Of a stretch of DNA of 64,000 bases, positions 43,875 through 52,736 are shown in pieces (positions within the stretch are counted from its first letter, which is position 1; each line of letters starts with the position of its first letter). The notes under the pieces are model-generated. The model saw only the letters and a list, made by a program, of their open reading frames with translations. It had not been told where the DNA came from and ran no database searches. The stretch covers positions 4,340,001 through 4,404,000 of the forward strand of contig NZ_CP048833.1 of the NCBI RefSeq assembly GCF_012971725.1. Reading direction: 5' to 3'. Made by a program: the position numbers and the translations under genes. The stretch comes from Pseudomonas multiresinivorans. Lineage in GTDB: Bacteria; Pseudomonadota; Gammaproteobacteria; Pseudomonadales; Pseudomonadaceae.

Positions 43875-45353
43875 ATGGCCGCCTGGATCCGCGATATTTC
43901 CCTCAAGTACAAATTCTGGGCCGTCAACGCGGTCGCCTTCGTCACCACCCTGCTGCTGGTGCTGTTCGCCATGCACCAGGAACTCGATGGGCGCATCCAG
44001 CAGGCACGCCAGGGTGCCGAAGCCCAGGCCCAGATGCTCAAGGGCTGGCCGGCGGGCTCGGCGCTGCCGACTTCGCCGAACCTCGTCAGCTTCGCCAGCG
44101 GCAGCGCACCGCAGATCGCCGGTGTTGACGGCTCGGCCCTCGCCCGCGCCAGCGGCTGGGTGGACCTGCAGGGTGCGCAGAACCGTAACGGCGCGCTGGC
44201 CGGAGCCTACGTGCAGGACATTGGCAATGGCCAGCGCGTCGCCGTGCTCGCCCCCGGCGCCGACTTCTGGAGCGTCTTCGAGGATCGCGCCCTGCCCTTC
44301 GCCGGCGCCGTGCTGGTGCTGATGCTGGCCCTGCTGGCCGCCTCGCAATTGCTGATCCGCTTCATCCTCACGCACCTGCTGACCCTGCGCGACGTGATGC
44401 TGCACGTGGAAAAGAGCGGCGACCTGTCTGCCCGCGTGCCGCTGGAAAGCCGCGACGAAGTCGGTCAGATGGCCACTGCCTTCAACGCCATGCAGGCCGG
44501 CTACCAGCGCGTGGTCGGCACCGTTGCCCAGGCCGCCGGGCGCCTCGACGAGGGCGCACGCACCCTCGCCAACAGCATGGGCCAGGTGCGCCAGGGCATG
44601 CTCGGCCAACAGAGCGAGACCGACCAGGCCGCCACCGCCATCAACGAGATGTCCACCACCGTCCACCACATCGCCCAGCACGCCGCCGATACCCGCGACC
44701 AGTCGCAGGAGGCCGATCGCCTCGCCGGCAATGGCCAGCAGGTCGTCGGCCGCGTTGGCCAGTCCATTGCCGGGCTGTCCCAGGGCGTGCAGCAGACCGC
44801 CGAGATGATCCAGCAACTGGCCCAGGACAGTCACAAGATCAGCAGCGTGGTCAGCGTGATTCATGGCATCGCCGAACAGACCAACCTGCTCGCCCTCAAC
44901 GCGGCCATCGAGGCCGCCCGCGCCGGCGAGATGGGCCGCGGTTTCGCCGTGGTGGCCGATGAAGTGCGCAACCTCGCCAAGCGCGTGCAGGACTCCACCG
45001 ATGAGATCACCCAGATGATCAATGCGCTGCAGTCCGGCACCCGTGACGCCGTGGAATTCATGCAGGAAAGCTCGATCAAGGCCGATGGCTGCGTCGAGGA
45101 AGCCCGTGAAGCCGGCGAAGCCCTGGCGGCGATCGCTTCGGCGGTGGCGCTGATGCGCGAGAGCAATACCCAGATCGCCGTGGCCGCCGAGCAGCAGAGC
45201 CAGGTCGCCGAGGAAATGACCCGCTCGGTCGTCGGCATCCGCGACGTTACCGAGCACACCGTGCAGCAGACCGTGGACTCGGCCGGCACCAGCCACCAGT
45301 TGGCGAATCTCGCCGGCGAACTCAGCCGCGCCATCGGCCAATTGCGCCTGTAA
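43875..45353 (+). CDS. Methyl-accepting chemotaxis protein
   Basis: A 492-aa chemoreceptor. TM1 is at about 13-33, a small periplasmic part follows (about 34-143), TM2 is at about 144-166, then a HAMP domain and a long signalling coiled coil with the hairpin tip EQTNLLALNAAIEAARAGEMGRGFAVVADEVRNLA. The ligand-binding part is short (about 110 residues) and of no named type, so the stimulus is unknown. The ATG at 43875 is chosen because it precedes the membrane anchor directly. It is a single gene on the plus strand, with tatD upstream. Confidence 0.93.
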   Translation: MAAWIRDISLKYKFWAVNAVAFVTTLLLVLFAMHQELDGRIQQARQGAEAQAQMLKGWPAGSALPTSPNLVSFASGSAPQIAGVDGSALARASGWVDLQGAQNRNGALAGAYVQDIGNGQRVAVLAPGADFWSVFEDRALPFAGAVLVLMLALLAASQLLIRFILTHLLTLRDVMLHVEKSGDLSARVPLESRDEVGQMATAFNAMQAGYQRVVGTVAQAAGRLDEGARTLANSMGQVRQGMLGQQSETDQAATAINEMSTTVHHIAQHAADTRDQSQEADRLAGNGQQVVGRVGQSIAGLSQGVQQTAEMIQQLAQDSHKISSVVSVIHGIAEQTNLLALNAAIEAARAGEMGRGFAVVADEVRNLAKRVQDSTDEITQMINALQSGTRDAVEFMQESSIKADGCVEEAREAGEALAAIASAVALMRESNTQIAVAAEQQSQVAEEMTRSVVGIRDVTEHTVQQTVDSAGTSHQLANLAGELSRAIGQLRL

Positions 45354-45468
45354 TTCCTATCGCCCGCATAGCCTGCGTCCATTGGCGCGGGCTTCGGGGC
45401 AGCACCTAGACTGCTGATATTCCGCCCGCCTGCGCTCAGCCGGGCTTTTCAGTCTCGGGAGCACCCAT

Positions 45469-45828
45469 ATGGGCAAACGTCATCCCAACCTCCTGGCCTG
45501 GCAGTGGCAGGGCTACGCCGCCAACCACCGCAACCCGACCAACCTCGCGCTGCACATCATCGCCGTGCCGCTGTTCATCCTCGGCGCCCTGACCCTGCTC
45601 AGCGGGCTGTTCGGCCTGAGCCTGTCGTCGATCCTGCTGGGGGTGATCGGCATGGTCGCCTCGCTGGCCATTCAGGGCCGCGGGCACAAGCTTGAAGAGC
45701 AGGCGCCCGAACCCTTTACGGACCGCAAGGACGCCATCAGCCGCCTGCTGGTCGAGCAGTTCGTCACCTTCCCGCGCTTCGTCCTGAGCGGCGCCTGGTG
45801 GCGCGCCTGGCGCAATCGCCGGCGCTGA
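45469..45828 (+). CDS. Mpo1/YGL010w-like (DUF962) membrane protein
   Basis: A 119-aa protein with two central hydrophobic helices and the DUF962 histidine positions NHRNPTNLALHIIAVP and GHKLEEQAPEPF. Yeast Mpo1 is an Fe2+-dependent dioxygenase in fatty acid alpha-oxidation, and bacterial members are uncharacterised. It starts at an ATG with GGGAG upstream (15 bp). It sits as a single small gene between the chemoreceptor and the YedY-like gene. Confidence 0.85.
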   Translation: MGKRHPNLLAWQWQGYAANHRNPTNLALHIIAVPLFILGALTLLSGLFGLSLSSILLGVIGMVASLAIQGRGHKLEEQAPEPFTDRKDAISRLLVEQFVTFPRFVLSGAWWRAWRNRRR

Positions 45829-45922
45829 ACCTGCCATAACAACAGGGCGCGGCATTCCGGCCATTCAAGTACCGGGTAGGTTCGCCGATATAATCGTCGA
45901 GATTTCGTCACGAGCTGTTGAG

Positions 45923-46420
45923 ATGTCAGCTTTTCGCCATTTTATTGGCATTTTTACCTGCCTGTTTATTGTCACGACCGTGCACTCAGCCCCGCAGCCG
46001 GCGGCCGAGCGCACTGTGCTGACCATTGCAGTGAAAGGCCAGCCGCAACTCCAGCGCCACTACAGCCTGCGCGAGCTTGAAGCGCTGCCGCAGAGCGAGC
46101 GGCGCTCGATGCTCCCGGACGAAACCCAGGTCCATGACTGGCAAGGCGTGCGCCTGAGCACCCTGCTCGCCGGCTTCGAACGCGGCGACGCCCAGCGCCT
46201 GCGGGTCGAGGCACTCAACGACTATTCGGCGCTGATTCCATTGAGCGACCTCGACGCCTTCGACCCGATCCTCGCCTACCGCCGCGACGGCCAATCCATC
46301 GGTATCGCCGAGCGCGGCCCGCTGTTCGTCATCTACCCGATGCTCGATCACCCGGAGTTGCGGACCCAGGTCTATTTCAACCGCACCGTCTGGCAGGTAA
46401 GCCGCATTACCCTGGAGTGA
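45923..46420 (+). CDS. Periplasmic molybdopterin-oxidoreductase-fold protein (YedY-like domain)
   Basis: A 165-aa exported protein with a signal peptide (IGIFTCLFIVTTVHSA). The rest resembles the SUOX/YedY domain (YSLRELEALPQ, HDWQGVRLSTLLAG, VEALNDYSALIPLSDL, GPLFVIYPM). The domain is stand-alone and lacks the usual cysteine ligand, so it may be a binding rather than catalytic module. Its stop overlaps the GTG of the downstream diguanylate cyclase (GTGA), so they are translationally coupled and may form a sensory pair. Confidence 0.85.
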   Translation: MSAFRHFIGIFTCLFIVTTVHSAPQPAAERTVLTIAVKGQPQLQRHYSLRELEALPQSERRSMLPDETQVHDWQGVRLSTLLAGFERGDAQRLRVEALNDYSALIPLSDLDAFDPILAYRRDGQSIGIAERGPLFVIYPMLDHPELRTQVYFNRTVWQVSRITLE

Positions 46421-47997
46421 TCGCCGTGCCCCCGCAACTTCCCAGGCGGCGCTATCGCCGCCTGACCGTCATCATCCTCAGCGGCCTGATCGCGGCGCTG
46501 ACCGCCGGCGCCGGCGCCGCACTGCTGATGGTGCACCAGCACGTACGCCAGTTGGCACACCCCGATGCCCACAGCGAGCTGTGGCAGGCCTACCAGCTGC
46601 GCGCCGAGCTGGAGCGCTCGTTGAACAGCGCCCGGCAGGTACTCGCCGGGGAGAGCGACAGCGATGCCCTGGCAACACGCGTCGAAGTGCTCGCCAGCCT
46701 CCTGCCGCCGCTGCGCCATACGCCCGTCTATGGCTACCTGGTCGTACCTCGTCCGGAAGTGCAGGCGACCCTGGAGAAGATCCAGCGCCTGAGTGACGCC
46801 TGGCTCAAGCGCGCGCCCTGGGGTCAGCCGCAGGCCGCGAAGCTGCTGGCCGGCGAGATGCTGCGCGAGCTGCCGCCCCTGCTCGAACCCACGCACGAAC
46901 TGGTAGTAGTCACCAATATCGCCCTGACCAATTACATGGACGCCGAGCGCCTGGACCTGCAGCGCGCCTTCAACCTGCTGGCCTGGGTGCTTTTCGGCCT
47001 CGGCCTGTGCAGTGTGCTGCTGGCCTTGCGGGTGATCGCCAATTCGCGGCGCAAGCTCCTGCTCACCCAGCGCCTGCATGACCTCAACCAGTCGCTGGAG
47101 CAGCGCGTCGAGCAGCGCACCCTGGAATTGAGCGAACGCAAGTCGCTGCTGCGCTACATCCTCGACACCAGCCCCAGCGACGTGGCGCTGCTCAGCGACG
47201 AAGACTCCCGCGCCCACTACGTCAGCCCGCGCCTGTTGCAGCGCACCGGCATCCGCCCGCACGAGCCCTTCACCCTGCATCGGCTGTTCGACGATCCCGA
47301 CGAGGAAGCACGCTTCCGCCAGTCCCTGGCCGACAACGGCCAGCTCGACAGCTGGGAAACCCGCCTGGCGGGCAACCCGGCCTACTGGGCCATCGTCTGG
47401 GCACGGAAGATGGAAATAGACGGCCGGCCCGCCTCGCTGGTGTGGAGCTTCGACATCAACCAGCGCAAGACCATGGAGCAGGAACTGCGCCTGCTGGCCA
47501 CCACCGATCCGCTGACCGGCCTGCAGAACCGCCATGCCTTCGTCAAACGTGGCGTTGCCCTGCTCAAGAGCGCACAGCGCTACGACCGCCAGTGCTCGGC
47601 GCTGATGCTCGACATCGACTTCTTCAAGCCGATCAACGATACCCACGGCCACGCCTTCGGAGATGCAGTGCTTCAAGCCGTGGCGAAGGAGCTGACGCAC
47701 GGGTTGCGCGAAGTGGACCTGCTCGGCCGCCTGGGTGGCGAGGAGTTCGCCGCGATCCTTCCCGAAACCGACCTGCCGCAGGCGCTGCAGGTCGCCGAGC
47801 GGGTGCGCAACAGCGTGCAGGCGCTGTCCTTCACCAGCGAAGACGGCAGCCGCGTGCGCCTCACCCTGAGTATCGGCGTGGCGGCGCGTCGCGAAGGCGA
47901 ACTGCGCCTGGAAGACCTGCTCGCTCGCGCCGACCGGGCGCTCTACCGGGCCAAGGCCGGCGGCCGCAACCGCACGGAGACCGCACCCGGCGCTTAG
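46417..47997 (+). CDS. Membrane diguanylate cyclase with PAS and GGDEF domains
   Basis: A 526-aa protein. TM1 is at about 18-40, followed by a periplasmic sensing part and TM2 (about 185-207). A coiled-coil linker leads into a PAS-like region (about 245-345), and a GGDEF domain has active-site GGEEF and, five residues upstream, the inhibitory RxxD site (REVD). It makes cyclic-di-GMP and should be product-inhibited. The GTG start overlaps the YedY-like gene stop, so the periplasmic protein probably feeds it a signal. This parallels other periplasmic-protein/DGC pairs. Confidence 0.92.
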   Translation: MIAVPPQLPRRRYRRLTVIILSGLIAALTAGAGAALLMVHQHVRQLAHPDAHSELWQAYQLRAELERSLNSARQVLAGESDSDALATRVEVLASLLPPLRHTPVYGYLVVPRPEVQATLEKIQRLSDAWLKRAPWGQPQAAKLLAGEMLRELPPLLEPTHELVVVTNIALTNYMDAERLDLQRAFNLLAWVLFGLGLCSVLLALRVIANSRRKLLLTQRLHDLNQSLEQRVEQRTLELSERKSLLRYILDTSPSDVALLSDEDSRAHYVSPRLLQRTGIRPHEPFTLHRLFDDPDEEARFRQSLADNGQLDSWETRLAGNPAYWAIVWARKMEIDGRPASLVWSFDINQRKTMEQELRLLATTDPLTGLQNRHAFVKRGVALLKSAQRYDRQCSALMLDIDFFKPINDTHGHAFGDAVLQAVAKELTHGLREVDLLGRLGGEEFAAILPETDLPQALQVAERVRNSVQALSFTSEDGSRVRLTLSIGVAARREGELRLEDLLARADRALYRAKAGGRNRTETAPGA

Positions 47998-48007
47998 CGG
48001 GGCAGCC

Positions 48008-48808
48008 CTAGCCGAAGATGGTCACCGTCTGCCGGCCGATCGCCAGGAGCTGGCCATCGGCCGACCAGGTCTGGGCCGCGATGTGCCCGTAACCGTCGCG
48101 GGCATGCTCGATGGTCGCCAGGTACTGGCACCAGCCATTGGCCGGCATCGAGGGCAGCGGCTGGACGAACTCCACGGTCCAGGTCAGCGAGCTGGAAGGC
48201 GCTGGCGATTTCAGATGCGGCAGGTTGGCTGGCGGCCAGGCGTCGATCAGCGCCAGCAGGTGGCTGATCTCCATCGGCTCCTCGCCCACGTCGTCGCCGC
48301 GGAAGCGCATCCAGCCTCCCATCTCGCGCTCGCGACTGGCCGAGAACGGCATGTGCCCGACCGCCCAGCGCATGGCGATGTTCTGGGTGAAGGCCGGCAT
48401 CAGCTTGCGAATGTACGGCAGCTCCTGGCAGTCCTCGACGGCGTTGAAGACCGGTGGCGGCAGGCCATCCATCTGCACGGTGGATTCGCGTCCCACACCG
48501 AAGCTGCCTTGCGCCAGCAGTACCACCTGCCCGTTCTGCACCGCGCGGCAGAACACCTGGCTGACCGACTTGCCCTCGCGCAGGACCTCCGCCTCGAAGC
48601 TCACCGGCACCTCCACCTCGATGGGACCGACGAAAGTGATCGCCAGCGAGCGCACCGGGCGCCCGGCCTCGGCCACCGACGCCATGGCCTCATAGGCCAG
48701 CGCCGCCACCAGGCCTCCGAAACTCGCACGGCCCTGCGCCCAGTTGGCGGGGATGACAATGGACAGCGGTGCGGCACGCACCGCCCGGAGCATTTCGCTG
48801 AAGGACAT
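48008..48808 (-). CDS. Acyl-CoA thioesterase family protein (TesB-like double hotdog)
   Basis: A 266-aa protein with the two-hotdog TesB-like layout: WAQGRASFGGLVAALAYEAM in the first half, VSQVFCRAVQNGQVVLLAQGSFG, and SSSLTWTVEFVQPLP ... GYGHIAAQTWSADGQLLAIGRQTVTIF in the second. It is likely to cleave acyl-CoA thioesters, but the specificity cannot be told. The ATG at 48808 has AGGGAAG upstream. The DGC gene is convergent with it, 10 bp away. Confidence 0.88.
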   Translation of the reverse strand: MSFSEMLRAVRAAPLSIVIPANWAQGRASFGGLVAALAYEAMASVAEAGRPVRSLAITFVGPIEVEVPVSFEAEVLREGKSVSQVFCRAVQNGQVVLLAQGSFGVGRESTVQMDGLPPPVFNAVEDCQELPYIRKLMPAFTQNIAMRWAVGHMPFSASREREMGGWMRFRGDDVGEEPMEISHLLALIDAWPPANLPHLKSPAPSSSLTWTVEFVQPLPSMPANGWCQYLATIEHARDGYGHIAAQTWSADGQLLAIGRQTVTIFG

Positions 48809-48920
48809 GATCGGACTTCCCTGAGGCTTCTGGAGAATGGCAGCTGGTGGCGATCTTAGGGGCACCGGCGGTCCCGGCAAACCATCCAAAGCCTTGTCCC
48901 TTGCAGGAAATGCCCTGTCA

Positions 48921-49691
48921 TCAATGAGCCCTATGCAGCGCTTTCTGCAGGGCCTCCAGGCTCTCATCGGCGAGGCGTTCGGCGAGGTCGTGGCGGGCGT
49001 TCCAGTGCGGCTGCAAGGGCATCAGGTCGAGTTCGCGCTCGCTGCGGATCAGCCACTGCTCGTAGTCATGCCAGTCGCCCAGCGCCGATTGCGCGTCCTT
49101 CAGCGGCGCCAGCAGGCGTTGCGGCACGGCGGACTCCTTCGGATAGGCCTCCAGCGAATAGCGCACCCGCTTGATCAGCAGGCGCAGGCGATGACGGTCA
49201 TGGGCCGGGTCTTTCAGCGCCTCGCGAAGCTTCTGCCACTCCTTCGCCAGGCGCTTCTCCACCTTGCCCTGCAGCCCCTTGAGCACGCCGTGGCGCTCGG
49301 AGGTGCGCCACAACTGTGGCCAGCCATCCAGGCGCATCATCAGGCGCTCCCACTGCGGGCTGGCAAGCAGCGTGGCGTAGCCGGAGATCAGCGCCGGGCG
49401 TCGCAGAGCCGCGGCACGGTCGTAGCCTTCGGCCTCAAGAACCGGCAGCAGCACTTCGAGATCGCGCAGCGGGCCACTGAGCCGGCCCATGTCGCCCAGG
49501 GCCTGCTCCAGTTCATCGATACCCGGCATGCCGCGCACCGGGTGCAGCAGGCTGCGCAGCCGGCGCACGGCGATGCGCAGGTCATGCAGCGCTTCGGGAT
49601 CGGACTCGGCCTTCAGGCGGGAGGACGCGGAGAACAACGCGACCTCCTGCTCGATCAGATGGCTTACCAGGTAATCGCAGAAGGAGGTCAC
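48921..49691 (-). CDS. CHAD domain protein
   Basis: A 256-aa helical protein with the CHAD signature of conserved histidines and arginines: ALHDLRIAVRRLRSLL, GPLRDLEVLLPVLE, RHRLRLLIKRVRYSLEAY and LGDWHDYEQW. CHAD domains bind polyphosphate. The GTG at 49691 has GGAG 6 bases upstream; a GTG four codons earlier is possible. It lies alone upstream of the thioesterase on the minus strand, with tgpA on the same strand behind it. Confidence 0.9.
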   Translation of the reverse strand: MTSFCDYLVSHLIEQEVALFSASSRLKAESDPEALHDLRIAVRRLRSLLHPVRGMPGIDELEQALGDMGRLSGPLRDLEVLLPVLEAEGYDRAAALRRPALISGYATLLASPQWERLMMRLDGWPQLWRTSERHGVLKGLQGKVEKRLAKEWQKLREALKDPAHDRHRLRLLIKRVRYSLEAYPKESAVPQRLLAPLKDAQSALGDWHDYEQWLIRSERELDLMPLQPHWNARHDLAERLADESLEALQKALHRAH

Positions 49692-49760
49692 GGCAGGCTC
49701 CACTCCAGAGGGTGAAATATCAGGTTAGCCCCCACCGGCACAGCGGCAAGGGCCGCGATG

Positions 49761-51776
49761 TCACGTTCCGTTCCTGCGCGCAGACCACAAGCGCCAGGGC
49801 AGTTCGCGTCGCAGGCGCGCCAGGTGCGCGCGCAATTCGGCCGGTGCCGTGGCAGCTCCGCCATAGCGCTGCGCTTCGAAGGCTTCCAGGTAGCTGCGGA
49901 TCGCCTGGGCATGGGCCGGGAGGACTTTGCTCGCGCGCCGGCAGAAATCCCGCGCGCCCTCCCCCGGCTCGCGATGCACCCCCAGGGGAGCGAGCATCCT
50001 TTCGAAGCGCTGGAAGCTCTGCAACTGGAGATCGGTGGAACGCCGCCAGGGCTTGAACAGCACCAGAGCCAGCACAGCCAGCAACAGCGCGCCGCCGCCC
50101 ACCAGCAGGGCGCCGATCCATTGCCGGTCCAGCCCGCCGAACCAGTTCTTCAACATGTCGCCCTGCTGTTCGGCCTGGTAACCCAGCACCCAGCGCTGCC
50201 AGCCGTAGTTGACGTCGTCCCAGGCCATGCGCAGTTGGTTGAGGAGCGCGAAGTTCCGGTAGCGCAGGGGCGAAAACGGATCAGCCTCGAGGAAGCTGCC
50301 TTCCTGGCTCATGGCCGCCTCCAACCCTTGCTCGATCCGCTCGGGCGATACGGCGCCCGTGGGATCAACGCGCGTCCATCCGCGGCCCTGCTGCCAGTAC
50401 TCCACCCAGGCGTGGGCATCGAACTGGCGGATCGCCAGGTAATTGCCCGACGCGCTGGCCTCGCCCCCCTGGTAGCCGGTGACCACACGAGCCGGAATCC
50501 CCGCCGCGCGCAGGACGAAGGTCATGGCACCGGCATAGTGCTCGCAGAAGCCGGCCCGGGTGTCGAACAGGAAACCGTCGATGCGCTCCGCGCCAACATC
50601 CGGCGGGCGGAGCGTGTAGCGGAACGGCTGTTCGCGGAAGTGCCGGAGCATCGCCTGCACCAGCTCGGCCGGCTGTGGGTAGCGTTCGCGCAGTTGTCGC
50701 GCCCAGGAGCGGGCCCGGGGATTGCCACCCTGCGGCAAGGCAAGGTTGATCCGCTGTGCGCGGGCGGCGTCGTCCGGCTCCAGCAGAGCGTCCGGCCAGG
50801 AGGTGGCGCGGTAGAGCAGCCCCTGGCGTACCGGCAGGCGCCGTTCCAGGTGGAAGTCGCTCATCATCCGCGCATCGCCCAGACTGGTCTGCGCCACATC
50901 CAGGGTGAACAGCCACGACCGACCGTTGGGCTCCATGATCACCTGGTACTGCAAGGGCTGCCCCTGCCGCTGCCATTGCGGCGCATGATCTCCACGCTGG
51001 AGCGCCGCGCTCCAACGCGCGCCGTCGAAGCGCTCCAGGGTCAAGGCGCGCCAGTACAGTTGCGAGCGGGGCGGCGGGCTGCCGTCGAAGCTCACCCGAA
51101 AGGCCAGCGCAGGAGACTGGCTCAGGTCCACCATGTCGCCGGGCGCCATGCTGTCACTCAGCCCGGTCATGGATTTGTCGCCCGGCACTGGCAGCGACCA
51201 CAGCGGCCCCATGCGCGGGAACAGCAGGAACAGCAGCAGCATCAACGGCAAGGCTTGCAGCAGCAGGCCGCCGGCCAGGCGCAAGGTGACCATCGGGCGC
51301 ACGGCGAAACTGCTCTGCTGCAGGCCGATGGCCGCCGCCAGCAGCGCCAGCACCGGCAGCAGGCTGAAGGCAGCGGCGAGGATGTCGTCCTGGAACAGGT
51401 AACTGGTGGTGACTGCGAAGAACCCCAGCAGGATCAGCACCCAGGCATCGCGGCGGGTCTTGAGCTCCACCAGCTTGACCACGAAGGCCGAGATCAGCAG
51501 CACCACGCCGGCATCCAGGCCGATCAGCGAGCCGCGGGAAAACCACACGCCCAACCCGGCCACCGCCACCAGCGCCAGCTTGGCGATGCCACTGGGGTAG
51601 TTGGCGCGCATGCGGAACACCTGGATGCGCCAGGCCGCGCACCCCAGCCAGAGGGCGACGATCCACAGCGGCAGGTGTTCCAGGTGCGGAATGATCACCA
51701 CCGCCTGAGCCACCAGCAGCCAGGTCAGGGCCACCCGTGGAATGGGCTGGGCGGAAGTGGCGGTCGCACTGCTCAT
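49761..51776 (-). CDS. tgpA: Transglutaminase-like membrane protein TgpA (DUF3488)
   Basis: A 671-aa inner-membrane protein. The N-terminal ~190 residues hold several hydrophobic helices (DUF3488), then comes a periplasmic transglutaminase-like domain with Cys in RAGFCEHYAGA (about 408), His in FDAHAWVEYW and Asp in RVDPTG, followed by a last membrane helix and a short cytoplasmic DUF4129-like tail. The P. aeruginosa homologue (PA2873, TgpA) has been reported as needed for viability. Its start overlaps the end of the DUF58 gene (ATGA). The three-gene order moxR-DUF58-tgpA is a conserved operon. Confidence 0.94.
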   Translation of the reverse strand: MSSATATSAQPIPRVALTWLLVAQAVVIIPHLEHLPLWIVALWLGCAAWRIQVFRMRANYPSGIAKLALVAVAGLGVWFSRGSLIGLDAGVVLLISAFVVKLVELKTRRDAWVLILLGFFAVTTSYLFQDDILAAAFSLLPVLALLAAAIGLQQSSFAVRPMVTLRLAGGLLLQALPLMLLLFLLFPRMGPLWSLPVPGDKSMTGLSDSMAPGDMVDLSQSPALAFRVSFDGSPPPRSQLYWRALTLERFDGARWSAALQRGDHAPQWQRQGQPLQYQVIMEPNGRSWLFTLDVAQTSLGDARMMSDFHLERRLPVRQGLLYRATSWPDALLEPDDAARAQRINLALPQGGNPRARSWARQLRERYPQPAELVQAMLRHFREQPFRYTLRPPDVGAERIDGFLFDTRAGFCEHYAGAMTFVLRAAGIPARVVTGYQGGEASASGNYLAIRQFDAHAWVEYWQQGRGWTRVDPTGAVSPERIEQGLEAAMSQEGSFLEADPFSPLRYRNFALLNQLRMAWDDVNYGWQRWVLGYQAEQQGDMLKNWFGGLDRQWIGALLVGGGALLLAVLALVLFKPWRRSTDLQLQSFQRFERMLAPLGVHREPGEGARDFCRRASKVLPAHAQAIRSYLEAFEAQRYGGAATAPAELRAHLARLRRELPWRLWSARRNGT

Positions 51777-52726
51777 CGCTTCGTCCCGTACAACGCCAGA
51801 GCGCGCAGGCAGGCATCGCGATGGGCATCATCCAGGCCGACCGCCAGTTGCGCATCCGGCAGGCGCAGGCCGAAAGGCTGCTGACGCAGCGTGAGCTGCA
51901 GGACCCAGAAGCACAGCCGGGACAGACGCCCCTCGGTGTCGCCGCCCAGGCTGTCGAACTCCAGCCAGACATTGCGCCCGGCCAGCGCAGAGAAATCCTT
52001 CACCAGCAGACCCTGGCCACGGGAGTAGGCCTTCCAGTGCAAGCGCCGGCGCGAGTCGCCCGGCTGGTAGGGGCGCAGCCCCTGGTAATCATCGACGCCG
52101 CGCCCGCTGGGCCGCACGCCCTCCTCGTCGTTCTCCGCCGCCCCGCTTTCCAGCGGCAGGTCGCCGGGCTGCGGATGCGGGTAGACCAGCACCGACTGGT
52201 CCAGGTCGACCCAGCTCCAGGCGACCAGCAAGCCCAGCGGGAAGCGACTCTCCACCCGCAAGCGACCAGGGCGCAACCAGCCACGGCGCTCGGCTGGCAC
52301 GCTCAGCAGCAGCTCTTCGGCGCGGTCCGCCGTAACATCGGCGAACTGCATGCGCTCGGCCTCCCAACCCAGGCCGATGGCCTGCCGGTTGCGCCCTTCG
52401 CCTTCCAGGCGCACTCGGAAAGCTGCCTGCTCGCCGACGAACACTGGCTGCGCGCCCAGCGCCGTCAGGCGCAGGCCGCCCAGGTTGCGGTAGGTGTGGA
52501 GGATGGCGACGATGAACAGCGACAACAGCAGGAAGGTCAGGCCATAGGCCAGGCTGTTCTGGTAGTTGATCGCGGTCAGCAGCATCAGCAACAGCGCGAC
52601 GCCGAACGCCAGACCCTGCCGGGTAGGGATGATGAAGATGCGCCGCTGATTGAGTTGCAGCGAAGGTGCCGGCGGAATTCGCCGGGCTATCCAGCTCTGC
52701 CACAACGGCCTGACCCTGACGAGCAT
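51773..52726 (-). CDS. DUF58 domain protein
   Basis: A 317-aa protein with two N-terminal membrane helices (about 28-68) and a DUF58/vWA-like domain carrying GVRPSGRGVDDYQGLRPYQPGDSRRRLHWKAYSRGQGLLVKDF. The ATG at 52726 has GAGGGG upstream. It sits between MoxR (10 bp upstream) and TgpA (overlap 4 bp). Partners of MoxR AAA+ ATPases of this type are thought to assist assembly of envelope complexes. Confidence 0.92.
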   Translation of the reverse strand: MLVRVRPLWQSWIARRIPPAPSLQLNQRRIFIIPTRQGLAFGVALLLMLLTAINYQNSLAYGLTFLLLSLFIVAILHTYRNLGGLRLTALGAQPVFVGEQAAFRVRLEGEGRNRQAIGLGWEAERMQFADVTADRAEELLLSVPAERRGWLRPGRLRVESRFPLGLLVAWSWVDLDQSVLVYPHPQPGDLPLESGAAENDEEGVRPSGRGVDDYQGLRPYQPGDSRRRLHWKAYSRGQGLLVKDFSALAGRNVWLEFDSLGGDTEGRLSRLCFWVLQLTLRQQPFGLRLPDAQLAVGLDDAHRDACLRALALYGTKR

Positions 52727-52736
52727 GGCGTGCCCC

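Noticed and set aside
49758..51884. 708-codon plus-strand open frame across tgpA
   Set aside because: Antisense shadow of tgpA, which has catalytic motifs and an operon context. The shadow shows no family features.
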